A stretch of DNA of 64,000 nucleotides from Pontibacillus chungwhensis BH030062 (GCF_000770675.1 NZ_AVBG01000002.1:186001-250000), one strand, 5' to 3'; shown: positions 52,144 through 61,396, numbered from the stretch's first letter. The notes: generated from the sequence alone by a model not told the origin. Translations and numbers: made by a program.

Positions 52144-53694
52144 TTATGAACCCGTTTTAGCGGATTGATTTGAACTTGATGAAGAAGATGTCTCTTTCTT
52201 CATCGCATGGTAATCTTCTGTTATAGCTTTATAAAACGAGTAAGCCATCATAATCATAATCATCGAAAATGGAAAGGCCGCTGAGATTAAGGCATTCTGC
52301 AAGCCTTGTAGCCCACCTGTGTAGAGTAAAATAGCAGCAGTCGCAGATTGAGCAATTCCCCAGCTAAACTTAACTGTTTTCGGAGGATTTAAAGACCCCT
52401 TCGTGCTTTGCATACCAAGTACAAATGTAGCTGAGTCGGCTGAAGTGACAAAGAAAGTTCCAATTAAACATAAAGCAATAATGGATGTAATCGTTCCTAA
52501 TGGATATTCCATCAATGTTCCAAACAAGGCTTGCTCAGTTGCTAACCCAGCAATATCTGCTGCACCTGTTTGTTCAAGGTTAATGGCTGACATACCAAAC
52601 GTTGCAAACCATAGAAAACTAACAAGGGAAGGAACGACAAGTACGCCGATTAGAAATTCTCGAATCGTACGTCCTTTCGAAACTCGGGCGATAAAGATTC
52701 CTACAAACGGAGACCAAGCAATCCACCATGCCCAATAGAAAACCGTCCAGTCTTGAATCCAAGTGTGTTCCGCATCATTATTGGGTGAAAGTCTAAAGCT
52801 CATATTCCCCACGTCTTTAATATAGGAGCCAATGGTATCTGTAAAGACATTCATAATGTTTAACGTAGGTCCTACAACAAGGACAAATCCAAATAATAAG
52901 AGAGCTAGCACTAAATTTGTGTTACTTAAATATTTAATTCCTTTACTAAGCCCTGTATATGCAGAGATCATAAACAACACTGTAACGACACCAATAATAA
53001 CAAGCTGTACCCAGAATTCATCTGGTGTATTTAATAAGAAATTAAGACCTCCATTAATCTGGGCGGCACCAAATCCTAGTGTTGTCGCCACGCCTACAAC
53101 CGTAGCAAATATCGCAATAACATCGATTAATTTTCCGATTGGCCCTTTTGCCTTTTCTCCTAAGATAGGTGTTAATGTAGCACTTACAAGACCTGGTGCA
53201 CCACGGCGGAATTTAAAATAGGCCAACGTCATAGCTACAGTTGCATATATAGCCCAAGCGTGAACTCCCCAGTGAAAGTAAACAAACTTCAGGGATTCAT
53301 TTAAGGCCTCCGGTGTTCCTGTTTCGGCTGTAGGTGCATTTTTTATATAGTGTGATATAGGTTCTGCCACGCCCCAGAAGACAAGTCCGATTCCCATTCC
53401 TGCACTAAACAACATGGCAAACCATGTCGGCATACTATACTCAGGCTCATCATCTGGTTTTCCTAGCTTCATTTTTCCGTAAGGACTAATAATCATAAAG
53501 ATACAAAATAGTACAAAGAGCGCTACAACAATTAAATAGTACCAACCAAAATGAATGGATAAATAATCTCTAATTGATAATGTAACTGCTTTTAGATTAT
53601 CAGGGACAATAACCCCCCAGGTAACTGCTGCGGCTACTATAGCAATCGTAATCCAAAATACTGGTGAGACTTTTTGTGTTAGTGGTTTACTCAA
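52144..53694 (-). CDS. BCCT family glycine betaine transporter (OpuD/BetP-like)
   Basis: A 516-residue, 12-segment carrier importing glycine betaine with sodium for osmoprotection. The canonical motifs are complete: GMGIGLVFWGVAEP (99-112), HWGVHAWAIY (141-150) and WTVFYWAWWIAWSP (near 317-330), followed by ARVSKGRTIREF. These supply the full tryptophan/tyrosine cage for the trimethylammonium group. The C-terminus is serine-rich and short. The start codon is TTG at 53694 with GAGAGGAG 7 bases upstream. It is monocistronic. Confidence 0.93.
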   Translation of the reverse strand: MSKPLTQKVSPVFWITIAIVAAAVTWGVIVPDNLKAVTLSIRDYLSIHFGWYYLIVVALFVLFCIFMIISPYGKMKLGKPDDEPEYSMPTWFAMLFSAGMGIGLVFWGVAEPISHYIKNAPTAETGTPEALNESLKFVYFHWGVHAWAIYATVAMTLAYFKFRRGAPGLVSATLTPILGEKAKGPIGKLIDVIAIFATVVGVATTLGFGAAQINGGLNFLLNTPDEFWVQLVIIGVVTVLFMISAYTGLSKGIKYLSNTNLVLALLLFGFVLVVGPTLNIMNVFTDTIGSYIKDVGNMSFRLSPNNDAEHTWIQDWTVFYWAWWIAWSPFVGIFIARVSKGRTIREFLIGVLVVPSLVSFLWFATFGMSAINLEQTGAADIAGLATEQALFGTLMEYPLGTITSIIALCLIGTFFVTSADSATFVLGMQSTKGSLNPPKTVKFSWGIAQSATAAILLYTGGLQGLQNALISAAFPFSMIMIMMAYSFYKAITEDYHAMKKETSSSSSSNQSAKTGS

Positions 53695-53936
53695 ATGATT
53701 ACTCCTCTCCTAATTATTTCATCTTGGTGTTATGTAGATGAGTCGATGGGAAGTTTTGGTGTCCTATTCCTTTACCCCCTTAGTTACTGAGTAAACAAGT
53801 TGTTTATTTTTAATAATATTTTGAACAAACCGAAGAACGGAACATCCTTTACAAAAAGCCTCTTGAAGCCAAAAAAAATTACATTCATGAAACCACACCA
53901 CTCCCTCATATAATTGGGTAGAAGAGGTGATGTCCT

Positions 53937-54377
53937 TTGAAGGAAAAACAATCTCAGGTTAACTGGGAAAAGTTTTCGAAAACCATCGACCAAGTGTTAG
54001 GTCAGGATTTTTGGGACGACATGCATCATGTCATACCAAAGCGAGGTCCAGCCTATGATTTGTACGATGCAGAAAGTCATCTTGTTGTCATCGCGGACCT
54101 ACCAGGCCTTGCCTCGTCAGAGCACCTAACCTTGAAACAAAACGGAACGAATCTAATACTAGAGGGCCATGTCCCAACAGCCTACCAAGCCTCAGAACAG
54201 CAAACATTGCATAAAGAACGGTTTCAAGGCCACTACAAGCGAACCATACGAATTCCATTTCATTTCACACCAGATGAAGTGACTTCCTCCTACAAGAACG
54301 GATTGCTAGAGATCCGAATCCAAAAGAATAAAGATGAAAATACCATTCCTATTCAAATGCCAAAAGTAGACGAATAG
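53937..54377 (+). CDS. Hsp20/alpha-crystallin family small heat shock protein
   Basis: A 146-residue chaperone. A short N-terminal arm is followed by the alpha-crystallin domain (about 43-140): YDLYDAESHLVVIADLPGLA, LTLKQNGTNLILEG, ERFQGHYKRTIRIPFHF and the final YKNGLLEIRIQK, which is the conserved GLL/I motif. It holds unfolding proteins in oligomers; in bacilli some members are spore-coat or germination related (CotP, GerT). TTG start with AGAGGTGATG upstream. TATAAT lies at about 53911, close to the ribosome binding site. Confidence 0.9.
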   Translation: MKEKQSQVNWEKFSKTIDQVLGQDFWDDMHHVIPKRGPAYDLYDAESHLVVIADLPGLASSEHLTLKQNGTNLILEGHVPTAYQASEQQTLHKERFQGHYKRTIRIPFHFTPDEVTSSYKNGLLEIRIQKNKDENTIPIQMPKVDE

Positions 54378-54433
54378 CACCTCCACTATTAGTGAGGACA
54401 TTCAATATAGTACGAAATGAAGGAGGAATACCT

Positions 54434-54583
54434 ATGGCATGGTTGCATACAATCCTCACGATGAGATTTGTTCTGATCGGACTATTTTCACTGACCGCTA
54501 CAAGTTTGTTAGCCTTTCAATCCATTGAGATTGCAGAAGCCTTCATGGAATTATTTGCAGATTTATTTAACCGGAAAAAATAA
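54434..54583 (+). CDS. Small membrane protein of unknown function (49 aa)
   Basis: A 49-residue peptide with one membrane helix (about 10-30, RFVLIGLFSLTATSLLAFQS) and an amphipathic acidic tail ending FNRKK. AAGGAGGAATACC lies ideally before the ATG at 54434, and a perfect terminator follows. It starts 56 bp after the Hsp20 gene, likely in the same transcript. No family is recognised. The upstream in-frame start at 54392 has no ribosome binding site. Confidence 0.7.
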   Translation: MAWLHTILTMRFVLIGLFSLTATSLLAFQSIEIAEAFMELFADLFNRKK

Positions 54584-54592
54584 CGTTCATAA

Positions 54593-54632
54593 AAAAAGGA
54601 GGACATTCTTATATAAGAATGTCCTCCTTTTT
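54593..54632. terminator. Terminator after the Hsp20/small membrane protein unit
   Basis: A perfect 40-bp palindrome (AAAAAGGAGGACATTCTTA and complement) with T-run. Confidence 0.92.
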
Positions 54633-54685
54633 CAATCACCCATTAGAGTTGCACCTATTATTCTTCCACCTCCCCCTCCAAATCT

Positions 54686-54694
54686 TGGTATAAT
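54686..54694 (+). promoter_or_regulatory. Extended -10 promoter for the NAD(P)H-binding gene
   Basis: TGGTATAAT, an extended -10 with a perfect TATAAT, 40 bp before the ATG at 54734. Confidence 0.6.
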
Positions 54695-54733
54695 ACAGTC
54701 ATAGCTATTTATTAGAAAGCAGGTGGAGTAATC

Positions 54734-55348
54734 ATGAATATAATCGTATTTGGTGCTTCAGGTGGAACAGGCAAAGAAGTAATTAAACTGGCACTCGAGG
54801 AAGGACACCGTGTCACGGCTTTTGCCAGAACCCCTTCGAAACTCTCGATTCAACACCCTCATCTTCATATCATTAAAGGAAATGGCTTAGATCGTGAATT
54901 CGTCATTCAAGCCATGAAAGGGCATGATGCTGTTATATCTACACTAGGGACAGATGGTTTGAAAAAGACCACTACTTTGTCTGAGATGACGTCTAATATA
55001 GTAGATGGCATGAATGAAAATGGAATCGAACGAATCGCTTATACAGCGTCTGCTGGAATAGAAGATGAAATACCAGGATTCACAGGATTTATGGCTTCAA
55101 AGATCTTAAAAAATGTATTAGCCGACCATAAACGATCAGTTGAATTATTAAAACAAAGCGGTAAAGCATGGACCGTTGCCAGACCTTTACGCTTAGACGA
55201 TGGAACACGTACAGGGGAATACCGAACGGAATCAACAGGCGTACCAATCGGCGGAAAACGTATATCCCGGTCAGACGTAGCCCATTTTCTGTTGGAATCT
55301 GTAGTGAAACACGATCACATTTATCGTTCCGTTGGACTAGCCTATTAA
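54734..55348 (+). CDS. NAD(P)H-binding protein (atypical SDR, NmrA/YwnB-like)
   Basis: A 204-residue Rossmann-fold protein: GASGGTGKEV (7-16) at the nucleotide site, AFARTPSKL (near 29-37), HDAVISTLGTDG and AYTASAGIE in the middle, then WTVARPLRL. It belongs to the atypical short-chain dehydrogenases that include flavin-reductase/NmrA-like proteins. It is probably an oxidoreductase or redox sensor; the substrate is unknown. It is monocistronic. Confidence 0.85.
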   Translation: MNIIVFGASGGTGKEVIKLALEEGHRVTAFARTPSKLSIQHPHLHIIKGNGLDREFVIQAMKGHDAVISTLGTDGLKKTTTLSEMTSNIVDGMNENGIERIAYTASAGIEDEIPGFTGFMASKILKNVLADHKRSVELLKQSGKAWTVARPLRLDDGTRTGEYRTESTGVPIGGKRISRSDVAHFLLESVVKHDHIYRSVGLAY

Positions 55349-55479
55349 TTGTTAAATAAATCTCAAAATTTTCTATTTATCCTTCTGTCTGGTATGATAT
55401 TTAGGAAGTCGAAATATCGTCCGGAACGAAAGAAGGGTAAAAAATTCACAATCAAGAAAAGATATCGAAACAGAACTTA

Positions 55480-56664
55480 ATGATTATGTGGTTTGCTAAC
55501 TTTTTTATTGCTGGTAGCATGACAATGGTTATGCCGTTCTTATCTCTTTATATTGAATCATTCGGAAACTTCTCAGAAGCATATGTACAACGTTGGTCTG
55601 GATTAACATTTGGAGTGACGTTCTTTACCGCTTTTTTATTCTCCCCCATTTGGGGAAGGGTTGGAGATCGCTACGGGCGGAAAACGATTCTCGTCCTATC
55701 GGGGGCAGGTTTGGCTGGAAGCGTCCTACTAATGGGATTTGTGACATCTGTGTTCCAACTATTCATTTTACGATTATGTATGGGTGTATTCACAGGATTT
55801 ATCTCAACCTCACAAGCCCTTATCTCAACGCAAACTCCCAGGGAATTGTCGGGACAAGCGCTTGGTACCCTGCAAACAGGAAACGTAACCGGTAGTTTAA
55901 TGGGGCCGTTGTTTGGAGGAGTGCTAGCAGATTCTTATGGATTCTCTAGCACATTTCAGCTCACCTCTATCACATTGTTTATCGCTGCGGTCTTCGTATT
56001 GCTAGGGGTCAGAGAGTTCCGCATAGAAACAGAAGATGAGAAACAAGAGACGTATTCACGAAAAGAGGTTATACGCCATATTCTCTTAAATCCTATACTC
56101 GTTACCGTCATGATCGTCTCTATGTTTGTACAAATTGCGCACTTCAGCATTCAGCCCATTCTTGCGTTGTTCGTAAGTGAAATTCATGGCACAGCTAATT
56201 TAGCCTTCTTCTCAGGGATCGCTTTCTCTGCAGCGGGGGTCGGGAATTTACTTATGGCAAGAAGATGGGGAAAGATAGCTGATTCTGTAGGATATGAGAA
56301 GATTCTCGTCTTCCTACTCCTTGCTTCAGGTATTATTTATTTACCCGGAGCCTTTGTAACGAACATTTGGCAGCTTATGATTTTACGGTTTCTACTGGGG
56401 ATTACTATTGGAGGTATTATCCCTGTTCGAACAGCCTATATTCGTCAGGTAGCCCCTGTTTCCATTCAAGGAGAAGTGCTTGGTTACAGCACAAGCCTCC
56501 GCTTTTTAGGAAACATCATTGGTCCGGCACTTGGCGGTTTACTAGCAGGGACTTACGGATTTACCTCTGTTTTCTTTACAACAACCATACTCCTGTTACT
56601 AAGCGGTTTAAGCCTCGCCCTTATTATGCAAAGACAACCTTCTACTGTAAGCCGATATGGCTAA
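55480..56664 (+). CDS. MFS transporter (MdtG-like drug efflux)
   Basis: A carrier of at least 394 residues with 12 membrane segments. It has motif A GRVGDRYGRKTIL (near 59-71), ISTQTPRELSGQALGTLQTG in the first half and GNIIGPALGGLLAGTYGF in the second, close to E. coli MdtG and Bacillus relatives. The first ATG (55480) has no ribosome binding site and would cut into the N-terminal cytoplasmic leader. An ATT codon at 55444, 6 bases after AGAAGGG and in frame, restores a family-like start (IHNQEKISKQNLMIMWFANF). The coordinate given is the conservative ATG. Confidence 0.85.
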   Translation: MIMWFANFFIAGSMTMVMPFLSLYIESFGNFSEAYVQRWSGLTFGVTFFTAFLFSPIWGRVGDRYGRKTILVLSGAGLAGSVLLMGFVTSVFQLFILRLCMGVFTGFISTSQALISTQTPRELSGQALGTLQTGNVTGSLMGPLFGGVLADSYGFSSTFQLTSITLFIAAVFVLLGVREFRIETEDEKQETYSRKEVIRHILLNPILVTVMIVSMFVQIAHFSIQPILALFVSEIHGTANLAFFSGIAFSAAGVGNLLMARRWGKIADSVGYEKILVFLLLASGIIYLPGAFVTNIWQLMILRFLLGITIGGIIPVRTAYIRQVAPVSIQGEVLGYSTSLRFLGNIIGPALGGLLAGTYGFTSVFFTTTILLLLSGLSLALIMQRQPSTVSRYG

Positions 56665-56680
56665 TATCGTACTACCTTAG

Positions 56681-56716
56681 CAAGTGCCACCCTTTTATGC
56701 TTTATGCGTAAGGGTG
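56681..56716 (+). terminator. Terminator of the MFS gene
   Basis: AAGTGCCACCCTT and AAGGGTGGCGCTT (one mismatch) then TTTTT. The right arm lies inside the 3' end of the convergent ugd gene. Confidence 0.8.
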
Positions 56717-58023
56717 GCGCTTTTTGTATGTCCTATTGCCGGACGTCCGACTGAATAATACTCCATATTGTGTTCCATTACCTCTTCAAGAGAGTAACAG
56801 TTTCGACCATCGAACAGAATAGCTTCTTCCATCGACTCCTCATAATGGGATAATGGAAGCTCTTTAATTTCCTCCCACTCAGTGACTATGGCGGCTAGTT
56901 CAGCCCCCATCAAAGCTTCCTTCACGTTAGAGGCAAACGTAACAGCAGGAAAAAGTTCTTTTGCTCTAGGCATAGCAGCAGGATCATAAGCTGTAATTAA
57001 AGCTCCTTCTCGTAAAAGACGGTCTATAATCACCAGAGATGGCGCTTCTCTTAAATCATCTGTCCCTGGCTTAAATGCCAAACCAAGAATGGTAATGCGC
57101 TTTCCAACTAAGCTTCCACAACGCTCCTTCATTTGATCGACCAACTTATTTTGTTGCTTGTTATTCACGTGTATAACGGACTCCAATAAATCAAATTGGT
57201 GTTCCACATTACCAGCCATTTGGACAAGGGCTTTTGTATCTTTTGGAAAACATGATCCACCATACCCAATTCCAGCTTGGAGGAAAGATGACCCAATCCG
57301 ACGATCCATCCCCATCCCTTTAGCGACAGCTTCTACATTTGCCCCGACTTTTTCACAAATTGATGAGATTTCATTAATAAAACTTATTTTCGTCGCTAAA
57401 AATGCATTTGAAGCATATTTAATCAGTTCAGCGCTAGCTAAATCCGTTGTCATCATAGGGATGTCAAAAGGAGAATACATTTCCATGACCTGTTGAGTGG
57501 CTTCTGGATTGCCAGAGCCTATTACGATGCGATCGCCTTCAAATAAATCTTTTAGGGCATTGCCTTCCCGTAAAAATTCAGGATTAGAGACCATTCTGAT
57601 AGAAAAAGGGGTTCTGTCTTGTATATAGTTTCTTAAACGTTGGCACGTCCCTACTGGAACCGTACTTTTCACAACTACTGTTACGTCGTGATTGATTGTC
57701 TTTGCGATGCGTTCTGCTGCCTGAAATATATACGTAAGGTTAGCTGATCCGTCTTGTTGCTGTGGTGTGCCAACGGCAATTAAAACGATCTCCGCATCCT
57801 GGATATCTTCATATTCAGAGGTGAACGAAAGTCTTTTCTGCTTTTGATTTTCTTGAATCATTGGTTCAAGAGATTCTTCGTATATTGGCGAGCGCCCTTT
57901 CTGTAATAGATCAATCTTTACAGGATCTATATCTAAACACGTTACCTCGTGACCAATATGAGACAAACCAACTCCAGTTACAAGACCAACATAGCCTGTT
58001 CCCACTACCGCTATCTTCTTCAT
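56695..58023 (-). CDS. UDP-glucose/GDP-mannose dehydrogenase family protein
   Basis: A 442-residue NAD-dependent enzyme that oxidises a nucleotide sugar twice to the uronate, most likely UDP-glucose to UDP-glucuronate. N-terminal NAD fold GTGYVGLVTG (8-17), NPEFLREGNALKDL (near 147-160), KYASNAFLATKISFINE (near 202-218), the catalytic C258 in GGSCFPKDT and a C-terminal LGLAFKPGTDDLREAPS are intact. It follows a glycosyltransferase by 25 bp, suggesting supply of a sugar for a surface glycan. Bacillus TuaD and YtcA are relatives. Confidence 0.92.
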   Translation of the reverse strand: MKKIAVVGTGYVGLVTGVGLSHIGHEVTCLDIDPVKIDLLQKGRSPIYEESLEPMIQENQKQKRLSFTSEYEDIQDAEIVLIAVGTPQQQDGSANLTYIFQAAERIAKTINHDVTVVVKSTVPVGTCQRLRNYIQDRTPFSIRMVSNPEFLREGNALKDLFEGDRIVIGSGNPEATQQVMEMYSPFDIPMMTTDLASAELIKYASNAFLATKISFINEISSICEKVGANVEAVAKGMGMDRRIGSSFLQAGIGYGGSCFPKDTKALVQMAGNVEHQFDLLESVIHVNNKQQNKLVDQMKERCGSLVGKRITILGLAFKPGTDDLREAPSLVIIDRLLREGALITAYDPAAMPRAKELFPAVTFASNVKEALMGAELAAIVTEWEEIKELPLSHYEESMEEAILFDGRNCYSLEEVMEHNMEYYSVGRPAIGHTKSATLTHKA

Positions 58024-58048
58024 ATCTTCTCCTCCTCACTTTCCCTAT

Positions 58049-59188
58049 TTAAGCATAAGACATAATAGTGTCGTCAATCGCCATTTCATATTGAAGCAAT
58101 AAATCTTCAAAAATCGACGTCCATGAACAGCCTTTAGCGTACAGACGCGCGCGGACCCCCATTTCCTTTACAACCTTTTCTCTACAAAGTAAATCGGTTA
58201 TAGCTTCAATAAACTCATCTACATGTCCAGGGGTACATAATTTTCCTGTCTCATCTTGCGTAATGATTCCCTGAACACCGCCTGCCCTAGCTCCAATAAC
58301 GGGTGTTCCTGCAGCCATAGATTCAAGGACAACATTTCCAAACGTTTCTGTTCTAGATGGAAACACCATCAGTGTCGAAGTTGCATAAATGCGCGCAAGA
58401 TGCTCCCCTTCTACATAACCAGTGAACGTCATATTTTTTGGTGCTGCTGCTTTTAACTCAGAATCCATTGGTCCATCGCCTGCAACAAGCCAATGAACTT
58501 GTTCCTTGAGAGATGGAGGAAGAGAATCGGCAATTTTAAGAAACACATCGAGATCTTTCTCTGGCGCAAGTCTCCCTACATAAGTCAATATATACGGTTC
58601 ATCTATGTGATACATTTCTCGAACAACTCTGTGATCGTAATTAGGATGAAAGAGCTGACAGTCTACTCCCCGACTCCATATACTTATATTTCGGAAGCCT
58701 CGTTGGATTAAGTCTCTTTTTGTCTCTTCTGAAGGAACAAACGTCTGCCTGAAAGGAGCATGGAACCATCTCATGTATTTCCAGACCCACTTTGATAAAA
58801 TGTTTAAATCGTAATATTCTAAATAACGATCAAAGTTTGTGTGGTAGGAGCCGACCATGGGAATACCTAACTTCTTTCCATAATAAAGCCCTGCAAAGCC
58901 AATATTAAACGGTGTAGCAATGTGAATAAGATCAGGCTGAAATGATTCTAATTGTTTACGAATAGTAGACAGGTTCGGTAATGATAATCGACATTCAGGA
59001 TAAAGATAAAAAGGGACGCTCTTAAAACCTTTTATTTGCTCCATATTTAAAGTTTGGTGATCTCCACCTGGTGCAAAAACGATATACTCAACATCTTGAT
59101 CATCAAGATAATTCACAAAGCGTTGAAGGGTTTTTGCGACGCCATTCACCTGAGGAGTAAAGGTATCCGTAAAGAAAGCAACTCTCAT
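58049..59188 (-). CDS. Glycosyltransferase family 4 protein
   Basis: A 379-residue GT-B enzyme. N-terminal acceptor fold opens MRVAFFTDTFTPQVNGVAKT, as in mannosyl- and glucuronosyl-diacylglycerol transferases of the MgtA type. The donor domain has YVGRLAPEKDLDVFL (near 213-227) and the EX7E-type region SRTETFGNVVLESMAAGTP (near 282-300). It probably transfers a sugar, possibly from the nucleotide sugar made by the downstream dehydrogenase, to a lipid or envelope glycan. GGAGGAAGAATA precedes the ATG. It is the first gene of a two-gene unit. Confidence 0.88.
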   Translation of the reverse strand: MRVAFFTDTFTPQVNGVAKTLQRFVNYLDDQDVEYIVFAPGGDHQTLNMEQIKGFKSVPFYLYPECRLSLPNLSTIRKQLESFQPDLIHIATPFNIGFAGLYYGKKLGIPMVGSYHTNFDRYLEYYDLNILSKWVWKYMRWFHAPFRQTFVPSEETKRDLIQRGFRNISIWSRGVDCQLFHPNYDHRVVREMYHIDEPYILTYVGRLAPEKDLDVFLKIADSLPPSLKEQVHWLVAGDGPMDSELKAAAPKNMTFTGYVEGEHLARIYATSTLMVFPSRTETFGNVVLESMAAGTPVIGARAGGVQGIITQDETGKLCTPGHVDEFIEAITDLLCREKVVKEMGVRARLYAKGCSWTSIFEDLLLQYEMAIDDTIMSYA

Positions 59189-59321
59189 TATTCTTCCTCC
59201 TTGCCTTCCCTGTACTCAGAAAAGTTTTTGTTACTATAAGTATAGAAATGCTTTATGGAGAAAGAATCAATGTAGTGTAAAAATTGCTTCATGAACTTCG
59301 TCAAAATCCGATTACTTTCAA

Positions 59322-59370
59322 CTATCCACATGTGGATAACTTTCCATCCCTATTATTCAGATGTGGATTT
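59322..59370. promoter_or_regulatory. DnaA-box cluster between the glycosyltransferase and cysteine synthase genes
   Basis: CTATCCACA (59322-59330) and TGTGGATAA (59331-59339, a perfect DnaA box on the minus strand) abut as an 18-bp near-palindrome; TGTGGATTT follows at 59362. They lie upstream of an extended -10 (TGTTAAAAT, 59414-59422) before the cysteine synthase gene. DnaA binding is inference. Confidence 0.5.
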
Positions 59371-59456
59371 CTGGAGATATCAATTCTAAAACATGAGAAT
59401 ACCCTAGTGGATATGTTAAAATAGAGTAAAATGCTCAGAATAAAGGAAGTGACATC

Positions 59457-60386
59457 ATGCGTGTCGTAAACAATATTGCTGATTTAATCGGAGAAACTCC
59501 TTTAGTCAAATTAAATCGAATTGTACCAGAAGGAAGTGCCGATGTTTATGTGAAGCTAGAGATGTTTAACCCAAGCGGTAGCGTCAAAGACCGTGCCGCG
59601 TATAATATGATGGTCGAAGCTGAGAATGCTGGCTACTTGAAACAAGGTTCTACTATTATTGAGCCAACGAGCGGGAACACAGGAATCGGGATCGCTATGA
59701 ATGCAGCAGCCCGTGGCTACCGGGCAATCTTGGTTATGCCAGATACCATGTCGCAAGAGCGAATTAATTTATTAAAGGCATACGGTGCTGAAGTCGAATT
59801 AACCCCTGGATCAGACAAGATGCCAGGTGCTATTCGCCGTGCTGAAGAGTTAGCAGAAGAAATTGAGGGATCATTTATTCCGATGCAGTTTAAGAATATC
59901 GCTAACCCAAATGCTCACCGAAATACAACGGCTCGTGAAATTATTGAAGCAATGGATGAGATCGGTAAACCCCTATCCGCTTTCGTAGCTACAGCCGGCA
60001 CGGGCGGAACTGTAACAGGTACAGGAGAACCTCTGAAGGAACATTATCCGAACTTATCTGTTCACGTTGTGGAACCAGAAGGATCGCCCGTTCTTTCAGG
60101 AGGAAAGCCAGGGAAACACAAATTAGTGGGAACAAGCCCTGGGTTTATCCCTGAAATTTTAAATCAAGAAATATACGACGAAATTTTCAAAATAACCGAC
60201 GAGCAAGCTTATGACGTGACTCGACGTCTTGCCCGTGAAGAAGGCATTTTAGTTGGTCCTTCAGCTGGGGCAGCGGTTTATGCCGCGATAGAAGTTGCAA
60301 AGCGTAAACAAACAGATGAAGCGGTCGTAGTCATTGCACCGGATACCGGGGAAAGATATCTTTCTGGTGATCTGTTCCGCTTTTAA
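59457..60386 (+). CDS. cysK: Cysteine synthase family protein (CysK/YtkP-like)
   Basis: A 309-residue PLP enzyme making cysteine from O-acetylserine and sulfide. PLP lysine is K44 in NPSGSVKDRAA, the substrate loop is TSGNTGIG (71-78), the phosphate-binding loop TAGTGGTVTG (near 178-187), and GPSAGAAVYAA is near the end. KLEMFNPSGSVKDRA and the ending APDTGERYLS remind me more of the Bacillus paralogue YtkP than of the main CysK, so it may be a secondary enzyme. AAAGGAAGTG precedes the ATG. It is monocistronic. Confidence 0.85.
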   Translation: MRVVNNIADLIGETPLVKLNRIVPEGSADVYVKLEMFNPSGSVKDRAAYNMMVEAENAGYLKQGSTIIEPTSGNTGIGIAMNAAARGYRAILVMPDTMSQERINLLKAYGAEVELTPGSDKMPGAIRRAEELAEEIEGSFIPMQFKNIANPNAHRNTTAREIIEAMDEIGKPLSAFVATAGTGGTVTGTGEPLKEHYPNLSVHVVEPEGSPVLSGGKPGKHKLVGTSPGFIPEILNQEIYDEIFKITDEQAYDVTRRLAREEGILVGPSAGAAVYAAIEVAKRKQTDEAVVVIAPDTGERYLSGDLFRF

Positions 60387-60404
60387 ACATTATAAGGACA
60401 CTTG

Positions 60405-60441
60405 AAAAGGACGAAATCATACACGATTTCGTCCTTTTTTT
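60405..60441 (+). terminator. Terminator after cysK
   Basis: AAAAGGACGAAATC pairs perfectly with GATTTCGTCCTTTT, followed by more T. Confidence 0.92.
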
Positions 60442-60559
60442 GTTGCTTGAGCTTCCCAGACTTCCCTCTTATTGTCATGGCCTCAGGAGCATATCAAACT
60501 GAGCCCTGCAAATACTACAAATGGGACATAAGAGCCTATAAATCAGGGAGGTCATAAAT

Positions 60560-61396
60560 ATGCAGAAGAAATTTGTTTACGCCCTAACCGCTGTTCTTTC
60601 TTTAGGGGTTTTAGGAGCTTGTAATAATACAGATAATGAGGAAAGCTTAAATGATGCAAACAACTCTAATGTAGAGCGCCTAACATTTGAGAATCAGGGA
60701 AATGGTGATTCATATAGCGCCAATGATGGCAATGGCCGCTTTAATGTTGAAGGAGAAATGCGCCAATACACCATCCCTGGCGGGGATATGAATGGCATGC
60801 GTGAAAACGTAGAAAAGTTTGTACCAGATCAATTTGAACAGTATATGCAAGACGGAGAAAAGCGCCGTGAATATCGTCAAGGTAAAGGCGATGGCAATGG
60901 TCAAACACAATACTCACAGCCTGACCAAAACCAAACACCAAATCAAAATAATCAAACGCAACAACAAAAACAACAAGCTCAGGAACAAAAAGAGCAAGCA
61001 GATAAAGCTGATAGTGAATTTAAAGCTAAAGTTGTTGAACTAACGAATAAAGAACGTAAAAAGCAAGGCCTTCCAGCTCTAAAAGCAGATGCTGAACTAC
61101 GAGGGGTTGCACAGAAAAAATCTGAGGACATGGTGAAGAATGATTACTTCTCTCACAACTCTCCTCGCTATGGCAGTCCGTTTGAAATGATGCAAAACTT
61201 TGGGGTAGATTATAAAACAGCAGCTGAGAACATCGCAGCTGGCCAGCAAACTCCTGAAAAAGTTGTGCAACAATGGATGAACAGCGCAGGTCACCGTAAA
61301 AACATTTTAAACAAAAACGTGACTCACATTGGTATCGGTATTGCTGAAGGCGGAGAAATGGGTATTTATTGGACACAGATGTTTATTCAAAAGTAA
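60560..61396 (+). CDS. CAP-domain lipoprotein (YkwD-like)
   Basis: A 278-residue exported lipoprotein. The signal peptide ends in lipobox LGAC (C21). A low-complexity acidic and Asn/Gln-rich linker (about 22-155, with QNQTPNQNNQTQQQKQQAQE) spans the cell wall. A C-terminal CAP/SCP domain (about 155-278) has VVELTNKERKKQGLPALKAD, DYFSHNSPRYGSPF, AAENIAAG and WMNSAGHRKNIL. Bacterial CAP proteins of this type are of unclear function; related YkwD is secreted in Bacillus. CAGGGAGG precedes the ATG. Confidence 0.9.
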   Translation: MQKKFVYALTAVLSLGVLGACNNTDNEESLNDANNSNVERLTFENQGNGDSYSANDGNGRFNVEGEMRQYTIPGGDMNGMRENVEKFVPDQFEQYMQDGEKRREYRQGKGDGNGQTQYSQPDQNQTPNQNNQTQQQKQQAQEQKEQADKADSEFKAKVVELTNKERKKQGLPALKADAELRGVAQKKSEDMVKNDYFSHNSPRYGSPFEMMQNFGVDYKTAAENIAAGQQTPEKVVQQWMNSAGHRKNILNKNVTHIGIGIAEGGEMGIYWTQMFIQK

